NCBI RefSeq assembly: GCF_003634755.1
Contig: NZ_RBXA01000001.1
Coordinates: 1,364,001 to 1,428,000 of the forward strand
Reading direction: 5' to 3'
DNA length: 64,000 nucleotides
Origin: Flavobacterium limicola
GTDB lineage: Bacteria; Bacteroidota; Bacteroidia; Flavobacteriales; Flavobacteriaceae
The notes under the pieces were generated by a model, which saw only the letters and a list, made by a program, of their open reading frames with translations, did no database searches and was not told the origin of the DNA. The stretch's first letter is position 1; the number at the start of each line of letters is the position of its first letter. A program made the position numbers and the translations under genes. Below are positions 7,148 to 15,524 of this stretch, one piece after another.

Positions 7148-8452
7148 CTATTTCAAGGTACTACTATCCACTCTTGATGGTGTATCTTTTCCGTTAATGA
7201 TGGTAGCAGAACTGATAGCAATGGCTTTAATGATTTGTGTCATGTTAACCATATCCAGCGTTTCTATTTCATCACTTACTTTGTGGTAATTCGGTTCACT
7301 ATCCATTTTAGAAGTAGAAATCGTATGTGCAGGAACGCCCAGTTTGGCTAGAGTCGCATTATCTGAACGATAGAATAATTGTTGTTCCGGGTAAGGATCC
7401 GGATAAAATTTAAACGCTGATCCTTGTAAATTTTTCTGAAGTATTTCCCCCATACTAGATTTTTCAAAACCAGTGATGTAAGCCGAATTTTTACCCCATT
7501 TCGATTCCGTTCCAATCATTTCCAAGTTGAACATAGCCATTACTTGCGCCGGGTTTAATTGTTTCGAAAAATATTGCGCGCCGTAACCTCCAATTTCTTC
7601 TGCTACAAATGTGGTAAACAATATCGTACGCTCATTATTATTTAGTTTCTTGAAATACTTGGCCAGCATGATTACGGCTGTTGTTCCAGCGGCATCATCA
7701 TTAGCGCCATTATAAATAGAATCGGTACCATCGTGACCGACTCCTTCTGCCGGGGAACCCACACCTAAATGGTCATAATGCCCTGAAAACACAACATATT
7801 CATTGGGTTTGCTTTTACCTTTCAATACGCCTACTACGTTATTCAATGCTTTTTTTGTAATTGTATTGGTGCCTTCTATTGAAAATTGAGTCGCTTCAGT
7901 AGTACCAAAAACAAACACCACCGTATTTCCTCCTGGATTAGCAGTCATTTGCGGAATGTGTTTCACATTTTGAATTCGGGCTTTAAAAGAAGCATCCACA
8001 AGAACCAAAAGGTTTTTTTCGCTCTGGTAATACTCGTAAAACTTCGGACCAAATTTATCTCCGGCATTTATTTTCACAACTTGAACATCGCTTTTTTCAG
8101 TCATATCAAGTTGAGGTTGGTAGGAAAAAGAAACCACATCCACTTTATCTATTGCTTTACCATCAATCAGCACCTTTAGGGAAACATTTTTAGACTCGGT
8201 CATGGAAAATTCCTGCTTGAAATCCTTCGCTCCGTTAAATGTTTGCAGTCCTATTTTCTTAAACTCAGATTCAATATAAGAGGAAGCCTTATCGATACCT
8301 GGAGTAAACGCTCTTCGGCCTTGCATATCATCAGCCGAAAGCACTTTCTCTATCTTGGTAACGTCTTTTGTATTGATAATTTTATTGATGTTCTGGGCCT
8401 GCAACATACAAGTTGAACAAAGTACAACTGCACTTAAAATAATTTTTTTCAT
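7148..8452 (-). CDS. Secreted M28-family metallopeptidase
   Basis: A 434-residue protein with a signal peptide (residues 1-19, ending MLQAQ). The M28 zinc-aminopeptidase fold is shown by the metal ligands in order: SGHYDHLG (His), NGANDDAAGT (Asp), FVAEEIGGYG (Glu-Glu), a later EMIG region, and PAHTISTS near the C-terminus (His). It removes amino acids from peptides in the periplasm or outside the cell. Monocistronic between array I and the repeat region at 8453. The start ATG at 8452 gives a good signal peptide. It belongs to the core genome: base usage and length are normal for the family. Confidence 0.9.
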   Translation of the reverse strand: MKKIILSAVVLCSTCMLQAQNINKIINTKDVTKIEKVLSADDMQGRRAFTPGIDKASSYIESEFKKIGLQTFNGAKDFKQEFSMTESKNVSLKVLIDGKAIDKVDVVSFSYQPQLDMTEKSDVQVVKINAGDKFGPKFYEYYQSEKNLLVLVDASFKARIQNVKHIPQMTANPGGNTVVFVFGTTEATQFSIEGTNTITKKALNNVVGVLKGKSKPNEYVVFSGHYDHLGVGSPAEGVGHDGTDSIYNGANDDAAGTTAVIMLAKYFKKLNNNERTILFTTFVAEEIGGYGAQYFSKQLNPAQVMAMFNLEMIGTESKWGKNSAYITGFEKSSMGEILQKNLQGSAFKFYPDPYPEQQLFYRSDNATLAKLGVPAHTISTSKMDSEPNYHKVSDEIETLDMVNMTQIIKAIAISSATIINGKDTPSRVDSSTLK

Positions 8453-9079
8453 AAATTATAGCTTTTAATAACAATAGGTTCTACCGTAAGAGTGTAGTAT
8501 TGGAATTGTGTTACAGTAAAAATAATAAAAAGGTTTGGACTTATTTATAATTTGGAGCAAAACGAATGAGTTTTCAAGAACGAAACCTCCTGCTGTGCGC
8601 TGTATCTCTCCACTGCGTTACGAGGATGCCGCTACCATCAGGGCTAAAAAATAACGAACTTTTTTCATAATACCGTTTCCACAATCTGGTTATTGCAAGG
8701 AACGAAGCAATCTCATCCGGTTTATCTAATAATTTATTTGCCTCTTGTTGTGGGCATAGTTTGTTATATGTCGTTCTAACTTTAGCAAATTCTATTTCCC
8801 TTTGTTTATTGCTTATTGGGATGGCTACGAAGTCAGAGACTTCGCAGAGCAATCCCGATTATATTTTGTTGTTACGACTTATTCATACTTCGCAGAGCTG
8901 GATGTTAAGCTTCAGCTTAAAATCATTTTGATGTTTCTTTAGCCTGCTCGTCCCAATTACAATAATAATATATTTGCCTTTGTTTGTGTTCACGAGCGGG
9001 AGGCTTGCGCCAGCCTTTAGATTTGTTCAACACGAGTTTCCTTGCTCGTGCTGCGCACGCAACGAAACTCTTGCTGTTA
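8453..9079. repeat. Gene-free repeat-rich region
   Basis: No convincing gene is present; a 92-codon frame here is built from repeat sequence. 8590-8645 carries the words ggatgccgctaccatcagggct, an inverted partial copy of the structured repeat at 17447. 8692-8728 has gcaaggaacgaagcaatc, a partial copy of the family at 12460 and 12985. 8955-9015 (tttgtttgtgttcacgagcggga) recurs at 11098-11140. The cassette start box of the next gene appears truncated near 9070. Confidence 0.55.
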
Positions 9080-9964
9080 TTATTGGCAGTCCTTCATTTT
9101 TCGTTCAATTAATTGTTGCTTTTTTTCATCCCATTTAAAACAATGCTCTTTTATTAGCACCATTTTGTTCTTTACGACATTGTATTCAGCTGTTGTTACA
9201 CTAGTTCCTGCACAACATTGATTGCGCTCATAAACTTTTTTGTTTTTGCTGTCAAACTCTAATGAAGTTCCACTAAACCCGCTTTCAAAGAAATTGTTTG
9301 TTTGTCTGTCGCATAGGAAATATAGACTAGAAGTATTTGGTCCTGCATAACTTTGCTCAAAGACGGAAAAATCTGCAATGCCGTCAAAGTTATAATCGTC
9401 AATAGTTATGTTGTCTAACCCCCAAAGTTGACATTCTAAGTTTATTTGCTGAATGAGTTTGTCTGTTTTTTTTTCAAATATTTTTAATCCTGTTACAGTT
9501 GCATAAAATATATCTTTTTCTTTACTAATAATTAATTTAAAGTATTTGTTCTTTAATGAAGTCGGTTGTAGTAATTCCCTATTTTTCCATTCAAGACTAT
9601 CTCCATGATCTATATCAAAAGATTTGGTTAAAGTTATTTTAAGTTCTTTGTTTGAACTTATATCTTTCCAAACACCTTCAATATTATTGCTTTTAGGATT
9701 AAAGTCCTTAAAAATTAAAGTCGCACTATCTTTATTTGAGCCATTCTTTTCTGTTAGCTTTAATAATCCATTTTTGAGAGTTCCGTTTATTCTAATCGGG
9801 TCGTCAAATTTTGTGTAAACATAAAATGCTCTTGCATCTCCATCTGAATAAATGTCTGTTACAAATTCAATAGGATATTTGTCAATAAAACCGGCATAAG
9901 TTGTTTGTCCAGATAGGTTAATGTTAAAAAGTAAAATAGTCAATATTGTTAATGTCTGTTTCAT
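9080..9964 (-). CDS. Secreted hypothetical protein (XAC2610-like)
   Basis: A 294-residue protein with a signal peptide (about 1-20, ending LSGQ). The C-terminal half contains ITIDDYNFDGIADFSVFEQ, a calcium-binding-type DxNxDGxxD loop seen in XAC2610-like and VCBS/FG-GAP-like secreted proteins, followed by a Cys-rich ERNQCCAGTSVTTAEY segment. It probably acts in the periplasm or outside the cell; substrate unknown. It lies in array II; its promoter-side end carries GTAGCTAAC (9986-9994) joining an interrupted attC-like site. Its stop-side box is truncated by repeats. Function is not predicted. Confidence 0.75.
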   Translation of the reverse strand: MKQTLTILTILLFNINLSGQTTYAGFIDKYPIEFVTDIYSDGDARAFYVYTKFDDPIRINGTLKNGLLKLTEKNGSNKDSATLIFKDFNPKSNNIEGVWKDISSNKELKITLTKSFDIDHGDSLEWKNRELLQPTSLKNKYFKLIISKEKDIFYATVTGLKIFEKKTDKLIQQINLECQLWGLDNITIDDYNFDGIADFSVFEQSYAGPNTSSLYFLCDRQTNNFFESGFSGTSLEFDSKNKKVYERNQCCAGTSVTTAEYNVVKNKMVLIKEHCFKWDEKKQQLIERKMKDCQ

Positions 9965-9979
9965 TTTGCAGGTTCTTCT

Positions 9980-10242
9980 ATAATAGTAGCTAACGTCAGT
10001 CTGTGAAAAAACTAAAATCCACCTCTTGAGATTCTTGTCGTATTTGAGATTTTTCTTTGCCAGCCCTCCGAATACTTTCTAAATTAGAAGTAGTTTTTTC
10101 ACAGCCTCGCGTCTCGGCACTACAGCGGGTTTGGGACTAAATTAAGCCCTATTTTCGGATTTGCCAAATCATTTCAAATACAAAACCAACTTTCCATTAA
10201 GCCAAATGCCCAAATCAGTTGTAGTAGCTTTTGGCAATTGGC
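9980..10242. repeat. attC-like palindromic site with MITE-like insertion (array II)
   Basis: GCTAAC at 9989-9994 is followed by a palindromic insertion (9997-10107). The arms are ggcactacagcgggtttggg (10116-10135) and cccaaatcagttgtagtag (10209-10227), with the conserved loop ttcggatttgccaaatc between them. The right box is degenerate. Confidence 0.6.
9997..10107. mobile_element. Second copy of the MITE-like palindromic element
   Basis: It starts cagtctgtgaaaaaacta and ends agttttttcacagcct, very similar to the 5360 copy, at the same position within an attC-like site. The target duplication is clear on the left (ACGT) and degraded on the right (CGCGT). Confidence 0.55.
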
Positions 10243-10243
10243 T

Positions 10244-10783
10244 TTACAATTTAATTGTTATATAGTATTCTGTTATTCTAAATAGTACAAAACAAATAAA
10301 AGCAATAGCTAATTTGATTATAAATTTATTTTTTGGTTGTTGAGATGTATTGAAATGGATTAAAGCCTTTATGCTTTGAATAACTTTATCTTTATTTAAC
10401 CATAAAATTATTAGAATTAACACTTGGTATAATATAGCTGCTTTCAAAGCTCCAAGATGGACTTCGAAATATATGTCTTGTAAAATCACATTTACAAGTA
10501 TAGTAGATGTAAACAAACAACCAATAATTCTAGTTCTTTTCATCAAAATTAATGTTCCTCCAATTATTTCAAAAAGTCCTAAAGTTATTGCATATGATTT
10601 GGAGTACCCATAAAAAGCCCACATCAATTCCATTCCAGTCAAGTCTGAAACAGTTTTGTTGATTTCAGAAGCTCCATCAAATTGTACTATTTTACCTCCA
10701 CCATAAACAAAGAGTGCAAATACTACAATCCAACTAATTGCATTTTCAAAAATCTCTATTTTATCTTTTCTGTCGAATTTCAT
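10244..10783 (-). CDS. DoxX-like membrane protein, copy 1
   Basis: A 179-residue inner membrane protein with four or five hydrophobic segments (about 16-32, 60-78, 82-100, 112-128, 152-170) and the motif VYGGGKIVQFDG, consistent with DoxX/SURF4-like small membrane proteins. A GTG would extend it by seven residues, but the ATG at 10783 matches the start forced by an upstream stop in the second copy at 14907, so it is preferred. The two copies are about 95% identical in protein and are also alike in the bases just before the start. The small gene at 10834 lies upstream. Function unknown; DoxX relatives are linked to thiol/redox or terpenoid quinone biology. Confidence 0.75.
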   Translation of the reverse strand: MKFDRKDKIEIFENAISWIVVFALFVYGGGKIVQFDGASEINKTVSDLTGMELMWAFYGYSKSYAITLGLFEIIGGTLILMKRTRIIGCLFTSTILVNVILQDIYFEVHLGALKAAILYQVLILIILWLNKDKVIQSIKALIHFNTSQQPKNKFIIKLAIAFICFVLFRITEYYITIKL

Positions 10784-10833
10784 TCTTCGTGTTTTTCTTT
10801 TCACTTGTTGCTCACGCTGGCTGGGCGAATTAA

Positions 10834-10947
10834 TTATTTTGCATTATTCCAGCCAGTTAAAAATTCTCCTAAAGCAAAATCAAGAAATATAACTATCACA
10901 ATTATTGTTACAATAATCCCAATAATCCGTACTGTTTTTTTATTCAT
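10834..10947 (-). CDS. Small single-pass membrane protein (37 aa)
   Basis: An ATG at 10947 opens a 37-codon frame ending at TAA 10834: MNKKTVRIIGIIVTIIVIVI, then FLDFALGEFLTGWNNAK. One strong hydrophobic segment (residues 7-23) follows a basic N-terminus, typical of small flavobacterial membrane proteins. It lies 50 bp upstream of the DoxX-like gene on the same strand and probably shares its transcript. It was too short for usual gene finding. Coding is supported by the clean membrane-protein layout, not by any family match. Confidence 0.5.
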   Translation of the reverse strand: MNKKTVRIIGIIVTIIVIVIFLDFALGEFLTGWNNAK

Positions 10948-11337
10948 TTTAATAATTTATATTTTGATACTTTTTTTAAGCGGACCACTAAAGTTCCCGC
11001 GTTCTTCGGATGGTGGGGACTAAAGAAGCCTTATTTTTCGGGTATTCACTAATTTTTCAAGTACAAGCGCTCCGCGCGTGCCAATTGCAATTTATAATGT
11101 ATTTGCTTTTGTTTGTGTTCACTAGCGGGACGCTTGTGCTAGTGGGGGAAATACCCGCGTTGCAAACGCTAAGATTGTGCTCTAAATTAAAACTAGCACT
11201 CGTTGCAAACGAGCGCCAGGGGGATATCCGAGCGATCAGGCAATTTTTTATTTGCTCATCGTTGTGGGCACAGTTTTCAAAACTACGCTAACGATTGTGG
11301 ATGTCTAAGCGATCGGGACTTTTTTTTACTTGATTTC
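10948..11337. repeat. Gene-free repeat region in array II
   Basis: Holds gtgccaattgcaattta (11077), complementary to the box near 10231 and possibly the end of the preceding cassette; tttgtttgtgttcactagcgggacgc (shared with 8985); gttgcaaacgc plus gcactcgttgcaaacgagcgccag (11159-11220, shared with 16666-16728); and 11228-11321, a partial copy of the 100 bp family seen at 12460 and 12985. The plus-strand frame across it is repeat translation. Confidence 0.5.
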
Positions 11338-11889
11338 TTACTCAGGTTTTATTAAATTATCTTTTATTTTAGCATAAATGTCAAGACTTATAAACTTGCC
11401 ATTTTTAATTTCACAGTCTTTCATTGTTCCTTCGTATTGAAAGTCAAGTTTGGCCATTGCGTTTTTACAATTCTTATTTTTCGACTCAACAAATCCTTCA
11501 ATTCTGTTAAGTTCTAAATTGTCAAATCCATAATTGCAAATTAGTGGCATTGCTTCTTTCATAATTCCCTGTCCCCAAAAATTTGACATTAACCAAAAAC
11601 CGATTTCTGCTTTTTTATGTTCTTTACTCAAATTATTTAATCCACCCGCTCCGTAAAATGTTCTGTTATCAGCCGAGCAAACAGCAAACCAAATTCCTGT
11701 ATCGTTTTTTTCAAGGTCAGCAAAAAAAATCATTTGTTCTTTAGTTGCTTCCAATGTTTGAAAACTCACTCCATAATATTTAATAATTTCTGGATGTGAA
11801 AGTCCTTTAAAAACATTTTCAAGATCACTATCTGCAAATTGTCGCAGTAAAAGTCTTTCGGTTTTTATTGTTGGAAATTCTTTCTTCAT
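11338..11889 (-). CDS. GNAT acetyltransferase, RimJ/RimL type
   Basis: A 183-residue protein of the GNAT family: the opening TERLLLRQFADSDLENVF is the typical first strand and helix, AEIGFWLMSNFWGQGIMKEAM covers the acetyl-CoA-binding strand-loop-helix (pattern Q/RxxGxG/A as WGQGIM), and NRIEGFVESKNKNCKNAMAKLDF is the usual ending with F-xx-EG. Members acetylate protein N-termini, amino groups of small molecules or antibiotics; the substrate cannot be read from sequence. It lies in array II with a partial attC-like remnant upstream at 11928. Cytoplasmic. Confidence 0.85.
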   Translation of the reverse strand: MKKEFPTIKTERLLLRQFADSDLENVFKGLSHPEIIKYYGVSFQTLEATKEQMIFFADLEKNDTGIWFAVCSADNRTFYGAGGLNNLSKEHKKAEIGFWLMSNFWGQGIMKEAMPLICNYGFDNLELNRIEGFVESKNKNCKNAMAKLDFQYEGTMKDCEIKNGKFISLDIYAKIKDNLIKPE

Positions 11890-11927
11890 AATTTTTGTTC
11901 ATTTCTGATTATCAGTTTTCGTCGTTA

Positions 11928-11962
11928 CAGCCTGACCGACGTTCTGGTACTATAGCGGATTT
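11928..11962. repeat. Remnant of an attC-like site with MITE end
   Basis: The words cagcctgaccgacgttctgg and actatagcggattt match the right end of the palindromic insertion followed by the left arm of the attC-like site (compare 10101-10135). The rest of the site is missing. Confidence 0.4.
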
Positions 11963-12389
11963 ATATTTTAAAAACATCCATTCTTTGCATCCAGGGAATT
12001 TCTGATTCAACGAACGCAAGTTTTGTCTTGATGATTCGGTCACTTTTATCTCTGGGATTTTTAGTGACAAATCTCGCCTTGGATGTATTGAAATCCAACG
12101 TATATTTTTCATCAAAGTCTTCTTGTTTGTTCGAAGAGAAAGTAATCAGATTATCTTTCGCAGTCCATTTTCCTTTTCCGTATTTATTTACTTCAGGTGG
12201 AATTCCGTTTTTAATTTTAGAATAATAATGAAATACGAATGTTCCATCCTGATTTAAAGTTAATTTATAGTCTAAAATGTCATTTTCTGTCGTATTAAGT
12301 GTACGATTATAATCACCGGCAAATCCCTTAGATTGCCCGAATGTTGTAAAGCTGAACAATATAAGTAATGTGGTTAGTAGTAATTTCAT
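11961..12389 (-). CDS. Small secreted hypothetical protein
   Basis: A 142-residue protein with a signal peptide (1-19, ending TTFGQ). The mature part is a short beta-rich domain: FAGDYNRTLNT, YKLTLNQDGTFVFHYYS, KGKWTAKDNLITFSS, a strand pattern seen in lipocalin-like and copper-resistance-like small secreted proteins in which a stress compound may bind. No lipobox. It is in array II; its C-terminus overlaps the remnant repeat at 11928-11962. Function unknown. Start at 12389 is supported by the signal sequence. Confidence 0.7.
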   Translation of the reverse strand: MKLLLTTLLILFSFTTFGQSKGFAGDYNRTLNTTENDILDYKLTLNQDGTFVFHYYSKIKNGIPPEVNKYGKGKWTAKDNLITFSSNKQEDFDEKYTLDFNTSKARFVTKNPRDKSDRIIKTKLAFVESEIPWMQRMDVFKI

Positions 12390-12459
12390 TGGTTTGGTTT
12401 TTAATGGTTTAGTGTTTATTTGCTATTTTATGGTTTATTTGTTGGCGGTAGGCTTAATT

Positions 12460-12571
12460 CATTGCGAGGAATGAAGCAATCCCATCCAGTTTATCTGTTA
12501 TTTATTTGCTCCTAGTTGTGGGCACAGAATGCAGAACTGAGCTAACGATTGTGGATAGTAGAGCGATTGGA
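12460..12571. repeat. Dispersed repeat, GAGGAANGAAGCAATC family
   Basis: It begins cattgcgaggaatgaagcaatcc and ends gtggatagtagagcgattgg. The copy at 12985-13098 shares both ends and the middle (tttatttgct, ctaacgatt). Partial copies lie at 8692 and 11228. GCGAGGAACGAAGCAATC is a widely seen bacterial intergenic motif. Confidence 0.6.
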
Positions 12572-12629
12572 TTTTTAGTTTTATAAAAGTATTAAAATAA
12601 ATGCATTGGAAGCAAGTGCGGGTTTGAGA

Positions 12630-12953
12630 TTAATTATTACCAAACAATTTCTTTGCTTCTTTCCAAGGTATCAAATCCTCGTTCTGAATGCGACGAGATT
12701 CAATTTTGGAGGAGAATTTTCCGGATTGTTTCATCGCTGCCAGATGGGTCCCATTGCGATAAAAAGCGTTAATGTCATTTTCATTTTCCCATAACGTCAT
12801 AGTGTACCAAACTCTCCCGTTCCAACTGCCGGCTACTTTGTTTTTTTTGCAGTTGGCTTGTTGCAGCTCTGCTATGATTTGCCCATTGAACTTAAAAAAA
12901 GGAATTAGTTTTAGGTATGAATTTAACTCGATTTTAGTGATGGAAACTATCAT
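12630..12953 (-). CDS. Hypothetical dimeric alpha/beta-barrel-like protein
   Basis: A 107-residue cytoplasmic protein. The string WYTMTLWENENDINAFYRNGTHLAAMKQ resembles the strand and helix of small dimeric alpha/beta-barrel proteins (antibiotic biosynthesis monooxygenase or DUF3291-like), in which a WxxxExxxxxF pattern is common. It ends IPWKEAKKLFGNN. No signal peptide. It sits in array II between two copies of the dispersed repeat, which may have removed its original cassette ends. Enzymatic role not predicted. Confidence 0.6.
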   Translation of the reverse strand: MIVSITKIELNSYLKLIPFFKFNGQIIAELQQANCKKNKVAGSWNGRVWYTMTLWENENDINAFYRNGTHLAAMKQSGKFSSKIESRRIQNEDLIPWKEAKKLFGNN

Positions 12954-12984
12954 TAGCTTTTATTTGTTAATGATAGGCTTATTT

Positions 12985-13098
12985 CATTGCGAGGAACGAA
13001 GCAATCCTATCCAGTTTGTCTATTATTTTATTTGCTTTTCGTTCTGGGAACAGTTTGCAAAACTGCGCTAACGATTATGGATATCCGAGCAATCGGGC
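12985..13098. repeat. Dispersed repeat, second copy
   Basis: cattgcgaggaacgaagcaatcc at the left and ggatatccgagcaatcggg at the right; the middle matches 12460-12571 (tttatttgct, ggnacag, gctaacgatt). Confidence 0.6.
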
Positions 13099-13114
13099 TT
13101 TTAATTGTTGTTCT

Positions 13115-13687
13115 TTATTTATTTGACGATGCAATTTGCACAAACTTTGATGCAATATATAATATTCCAGGTCGGACCAATATATATAGTATTGCACTCA
13201 CTAATGTTAATATGGATCCGATACCAGTTGGAAGTACAGCACCAAATGTAAATGTCATGCCAATAACGAAACCTAGAAGACATTCTGCCCGAAAAATTGG
13301 AAAGTACAGGGCTAATGGCAATAGTACCAATATCATGTAACCCGATAATTCCGAATGACCAAAAGTAAAAAAGACAGATAGCAGCACCCCGAATAATAAA
13401 GAACTAGTGAATCTGTAAAGTACATGTTTTTGATAAGTTGACGTTTCAGACCTTTCATTGTTATGACGAACAATTCTCTTTTGGATTCGGTACAAAAGAA
13501 ACCAAGTTAAAAAAGGAAGTAGCAGTCCACCCCACCAATTAGAGATTTCCGGTAAGTCTTTATCGTTCAAAATATGGTGACTTGGCACACCTCCATGATA
13601 ATAATTCCAGGCTAAAAGTGTCCATATGGCAATTGTTACAATTCCTGTGAAATATATACGGATCTTAAAAAACATTTTCTCGTTCAT
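13115..13687 (-). CDS. Multi-pass membrane protein of unknown function
   Basis: A 190-residue protein with about five hydrophobic segments (10-28, 49-66, 90-107, 113-130, 135-170) and a basic loop RIQKRIVRHNNERSET after the second. It is an integral inner membrane protein. The loop HYHGGVPSHH-like region near residue 30 (YYHGGVPSHHILNDKD) is His-rich and could bind metal, but no family is recognised. It lies in array II; an attC-like site follows its start at 13727. Function unknown. Confidence 0.65.
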   Translation of the reverse strand: MNEKMFFKIRIYFTGIVTIAIWTLLAWNYYHGGVPSHHILNDKDLPEISNWWGGLLLPFLTWFLLYRIQKRIVRHNNERSETSTYQKHVLYRFTSSLLFGVLLSVFFTFGHSELSGYMILVLLPLALYFPIFRAECLLGFVIGMTFTFGAVLPTGIGSILTLVSAILYILVRPGILYIASKFVQIASSNK

Positions 13688-13726
13688 AAAAGCTGATTAT
13701 GATTGTCTACTGAGTTGATTCATATA

Positions 13727-13908
13727 CTAGGGTTTTTTAGCCTGACGTTCTCGCGAAACAAGCAATTTGAGACTAAGATTAAGTCCTATTTTCGGATTTT
13801 CCACCCGAGCGATAGCGAACAGGCGAAGCAAATCATCCCAAATATAAAACCATTTTTCCATTAAGCCTATTGCCCAAATCCGTTGTAGTTGCTGTTAGTG
13901 GCTGGCAA
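13727..13908. repeat. attC-like site (array II)
   Basis: The left arm cgcgaaacaagcaatttgag (13752-13771) opposes cccaaatccgttgtag (13873-13888), with the right box GTTAGTG at 13894. The loop contains an extra 35 bp segment (acccgagcgatagcgaacag...) also present in the 14731 site. The 5' end keeps ttttttagcctgacgtt, the right end of the MITE-like element. Confidence 0.55.
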
Positions 13909-13917
13909 AATTTCACT

Positions 13918-14706
13918 TTATTTCCTTTTACCTTTTTCAACTCCGATATATTTAAATAAGTTATCACTAAGTTGATATAAAAAATATTTTTCAGTCACTT
14001 GCATCTTTTCGTTTACAACTGGTATATAAATAATATTTTTCTTGGCATCAAATGAAATTAATTGTAAAGGTCTTTCAGGTCTATCTACAACACTGAAAAA
14101 GTCAAATTCAACATCAATTCTATTCAACATCTTAGTTTTAGTTTTAAAAAGTTTTTCTGAGTCAGCAAGTTTGTTTCCTTCTATATTGAAGACAGATATT
14201 GATTGCGAGGCGTCTTTTGTCGAGAATATAGCATTAGTTATCGGTAGGTAATAAGTTTTATTGCCAATTTTTACATCGAATATTTTTGAACAAAAAGCAC
14301 CTGAATCTCCCTCTTCATAAGTTGGTACTTTTAGGTAAACTTTTGAATTGTTTTTATATTGATAAATTGTTTTGAAGAAATGCATAGTTCCACCTGTCTC
14401 GGTATCCCAAGAATAAATTCTAAAATTCCCGTCTGATGAAGTTTCTACATAGCAACATTTTTTGTCAATGAGTGTTTTAAAATCGTAATTTAATGTTGAA
14501 GGATTTACTTTTAATATTTTAATAAACTCTTTTTCAAATTTTTCAGAATTTTCATATGCCAAATCATCTTCTTTTGAAATATTCGAGTATAGTTTACACA
14601 AATTATTCTCGGCTAATTTTAAATTAGTTTTCTGTGAGTAAAAGTTTTGCACTACAAAAAATGTCAAGATAAAAAGCGAGAGAACATTTTTTTTGTTTGT
14701 TTTCAT
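13918..14706 (-). CDS. Secreted hypothetical protein
   Basis: A 262-residue protein with a signal peptide (about 1-24, ending NFYSQ). The mature part is beta-rich (FRIYSWDTETGGTMHFFKTIYQY, KTYYLPITNAIFS, IIYIPVVNEK), with two adjacent cysteines CCYVETS near residue 84 and another CSKIF. No known domain. It is bounded by complementary cassette ends: GTTAGTGGCTGGCAA on the stop side (13894) and TTGCTAGCCACTGAC on the start side (14732-14746). Extracytoplasmic; function unknown. Confidence 0.7.
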   Translation of the reverse strand: MKTNKKNVLSLFILTFFVVQNFYSQKTNLKLAENNLCKLYSNISKEDDLAYENSEKFEKEFIKILKVNPSTLNYDFKTLIDKKCCYVETSSDGNFRIYSWDTETGGTMHFFKTIYQYKNNSKVYLKVPTYEEGDSGAFCSKIFDVKIGNKTYYLPITNAIFSTKDASQSISVFNIEGNKLADSEKLFKTKTKMLNRIDVEFDFFSVVDRPERPLQLISFDAKKNIIYIPVVNEKMQVTEKYFLYQLSDNLFKYIGVEKGKRK

Positions 14707-14730
14707 ATTTTTGATTTTGGTCTTTTTTTA

Positions 14731-14906
14731 ATTGCTAGCCACTGACGTCCCTGCCGCTTGGCGAGGTTGAGACTAAATTAAGCCCTATTTTGGGATTTGC
14801 CACCCGAGCGATAGCGAACAGGCGAAGCAAATCATCCCAAATATAAAACCATTTTTCTATTAAGCCTATTGCCCAAATCCGTTGTGGTAATTTATGGTAA
14901 TTGGCT
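14731..14906. repeat. attC-like site (array II)
   Basis: It starts ttgctagccactgacgtcc, keeps the loop ttaagccctattttgggatttgcc with the same 35 bp insert as the 13727 site, and ends cccaaatccgttgtgg. The arms are partly degenerate (cgcttggcgaggttgag on the left, as in the 61480 site). Confidence 0.5.
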
Positions 14907-15446
14907 CTACAATTTAATTGTTATATAGTATTCTGTTATTCTCAATAGTACAAAACAAATAAAAGCAATACCTAATTTGATTACAAATTTATCTTTTGGT
15001 TGTTGAGATGTATTGAAATTCATTAAAGCCTTTATGCTTTGAATAACTTTATCTTTATTTAACCACAAAATTATTAGAAGTAACACTTGGTATAGAATAG
15101 CTGCTTTTAAAGCTCCAAGATGCACTTCGAAATATATGTCTTGTAAAATCACATTTACAAGTATAGTAGATGTAAACAAACAACCAATAATTCTAGTTCT
15201 TTTCATCAAAATTAATGTTCCTCCAATTATTTCAAAAAGTCCTAAAGTTAATGCATATGATTTTGAGTAACCATAAAAAGCCCACATCAATTCCATTCCA
15301 GTCATTTCTGAAACAGTTTTGTTAATTTCAGAAGCGCCATCAAATTGTACTATTTTACCTCCACCATAAACAAACAGTGCAAATACTACAATCCAACTAA
15401 TTGCATTTTCAAAAATTTCTATTTTATCTTTTCTGTCGAATGTCAT
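14907..15446 (-). CDS. DoxX-like membrane protein, copy 2
   Basis: 179 residues, nearly identical to the gene at 10244 (differences such as MTFDRK for MKFDRK, SEMTG for SDLTG, LLIILW for LILIILW). It has the same membrane segments and the same VYGGGKIVQFDG motif. An in-frame TAA just before the ATG at 15446 fixes the start and supports the start chosen for copy 1. The two copies are direct repeats 4.66 kb apart. Whether both are active is unknown; they could recombine and delete the genes between them. Confidence 0.75.
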   Translation of the reverse strand: MTFDRKDKIEIFENAISWIVVFALFVYGGGKIVQFDGASEINKTVSEMTGMELMWAFYGYSKSYALTLGLFEIIGGTLILMKRTRIIGCLFTSTILVNVILQDIYFEVHLGALKAAILYQVLLLIILWLNKDKVIQSIKALMNFNTSQQPKDKFVIKLGIAFICFVLLRITEYYITIKL

Positions 15447-15524
15447 TCTTCGTGTTTTTCTTTTAGCTTGTTGCCCAAAGGCTAGCGGAGCTTACTATTC
15501 GTGCTAATTACAAGGGTTAGTTAT

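Noticed and set aside
8574..8852. 92-codon minus-strand frame
   Set aside because: It is assembled from at least two repeat families found elsewhere in the window and has no leader or domain.
11010..11291. 93-codon plus-strand frame
   Set aside because: It lies wholly in dispersed repeats shared with 8985, 16666 and 12460.
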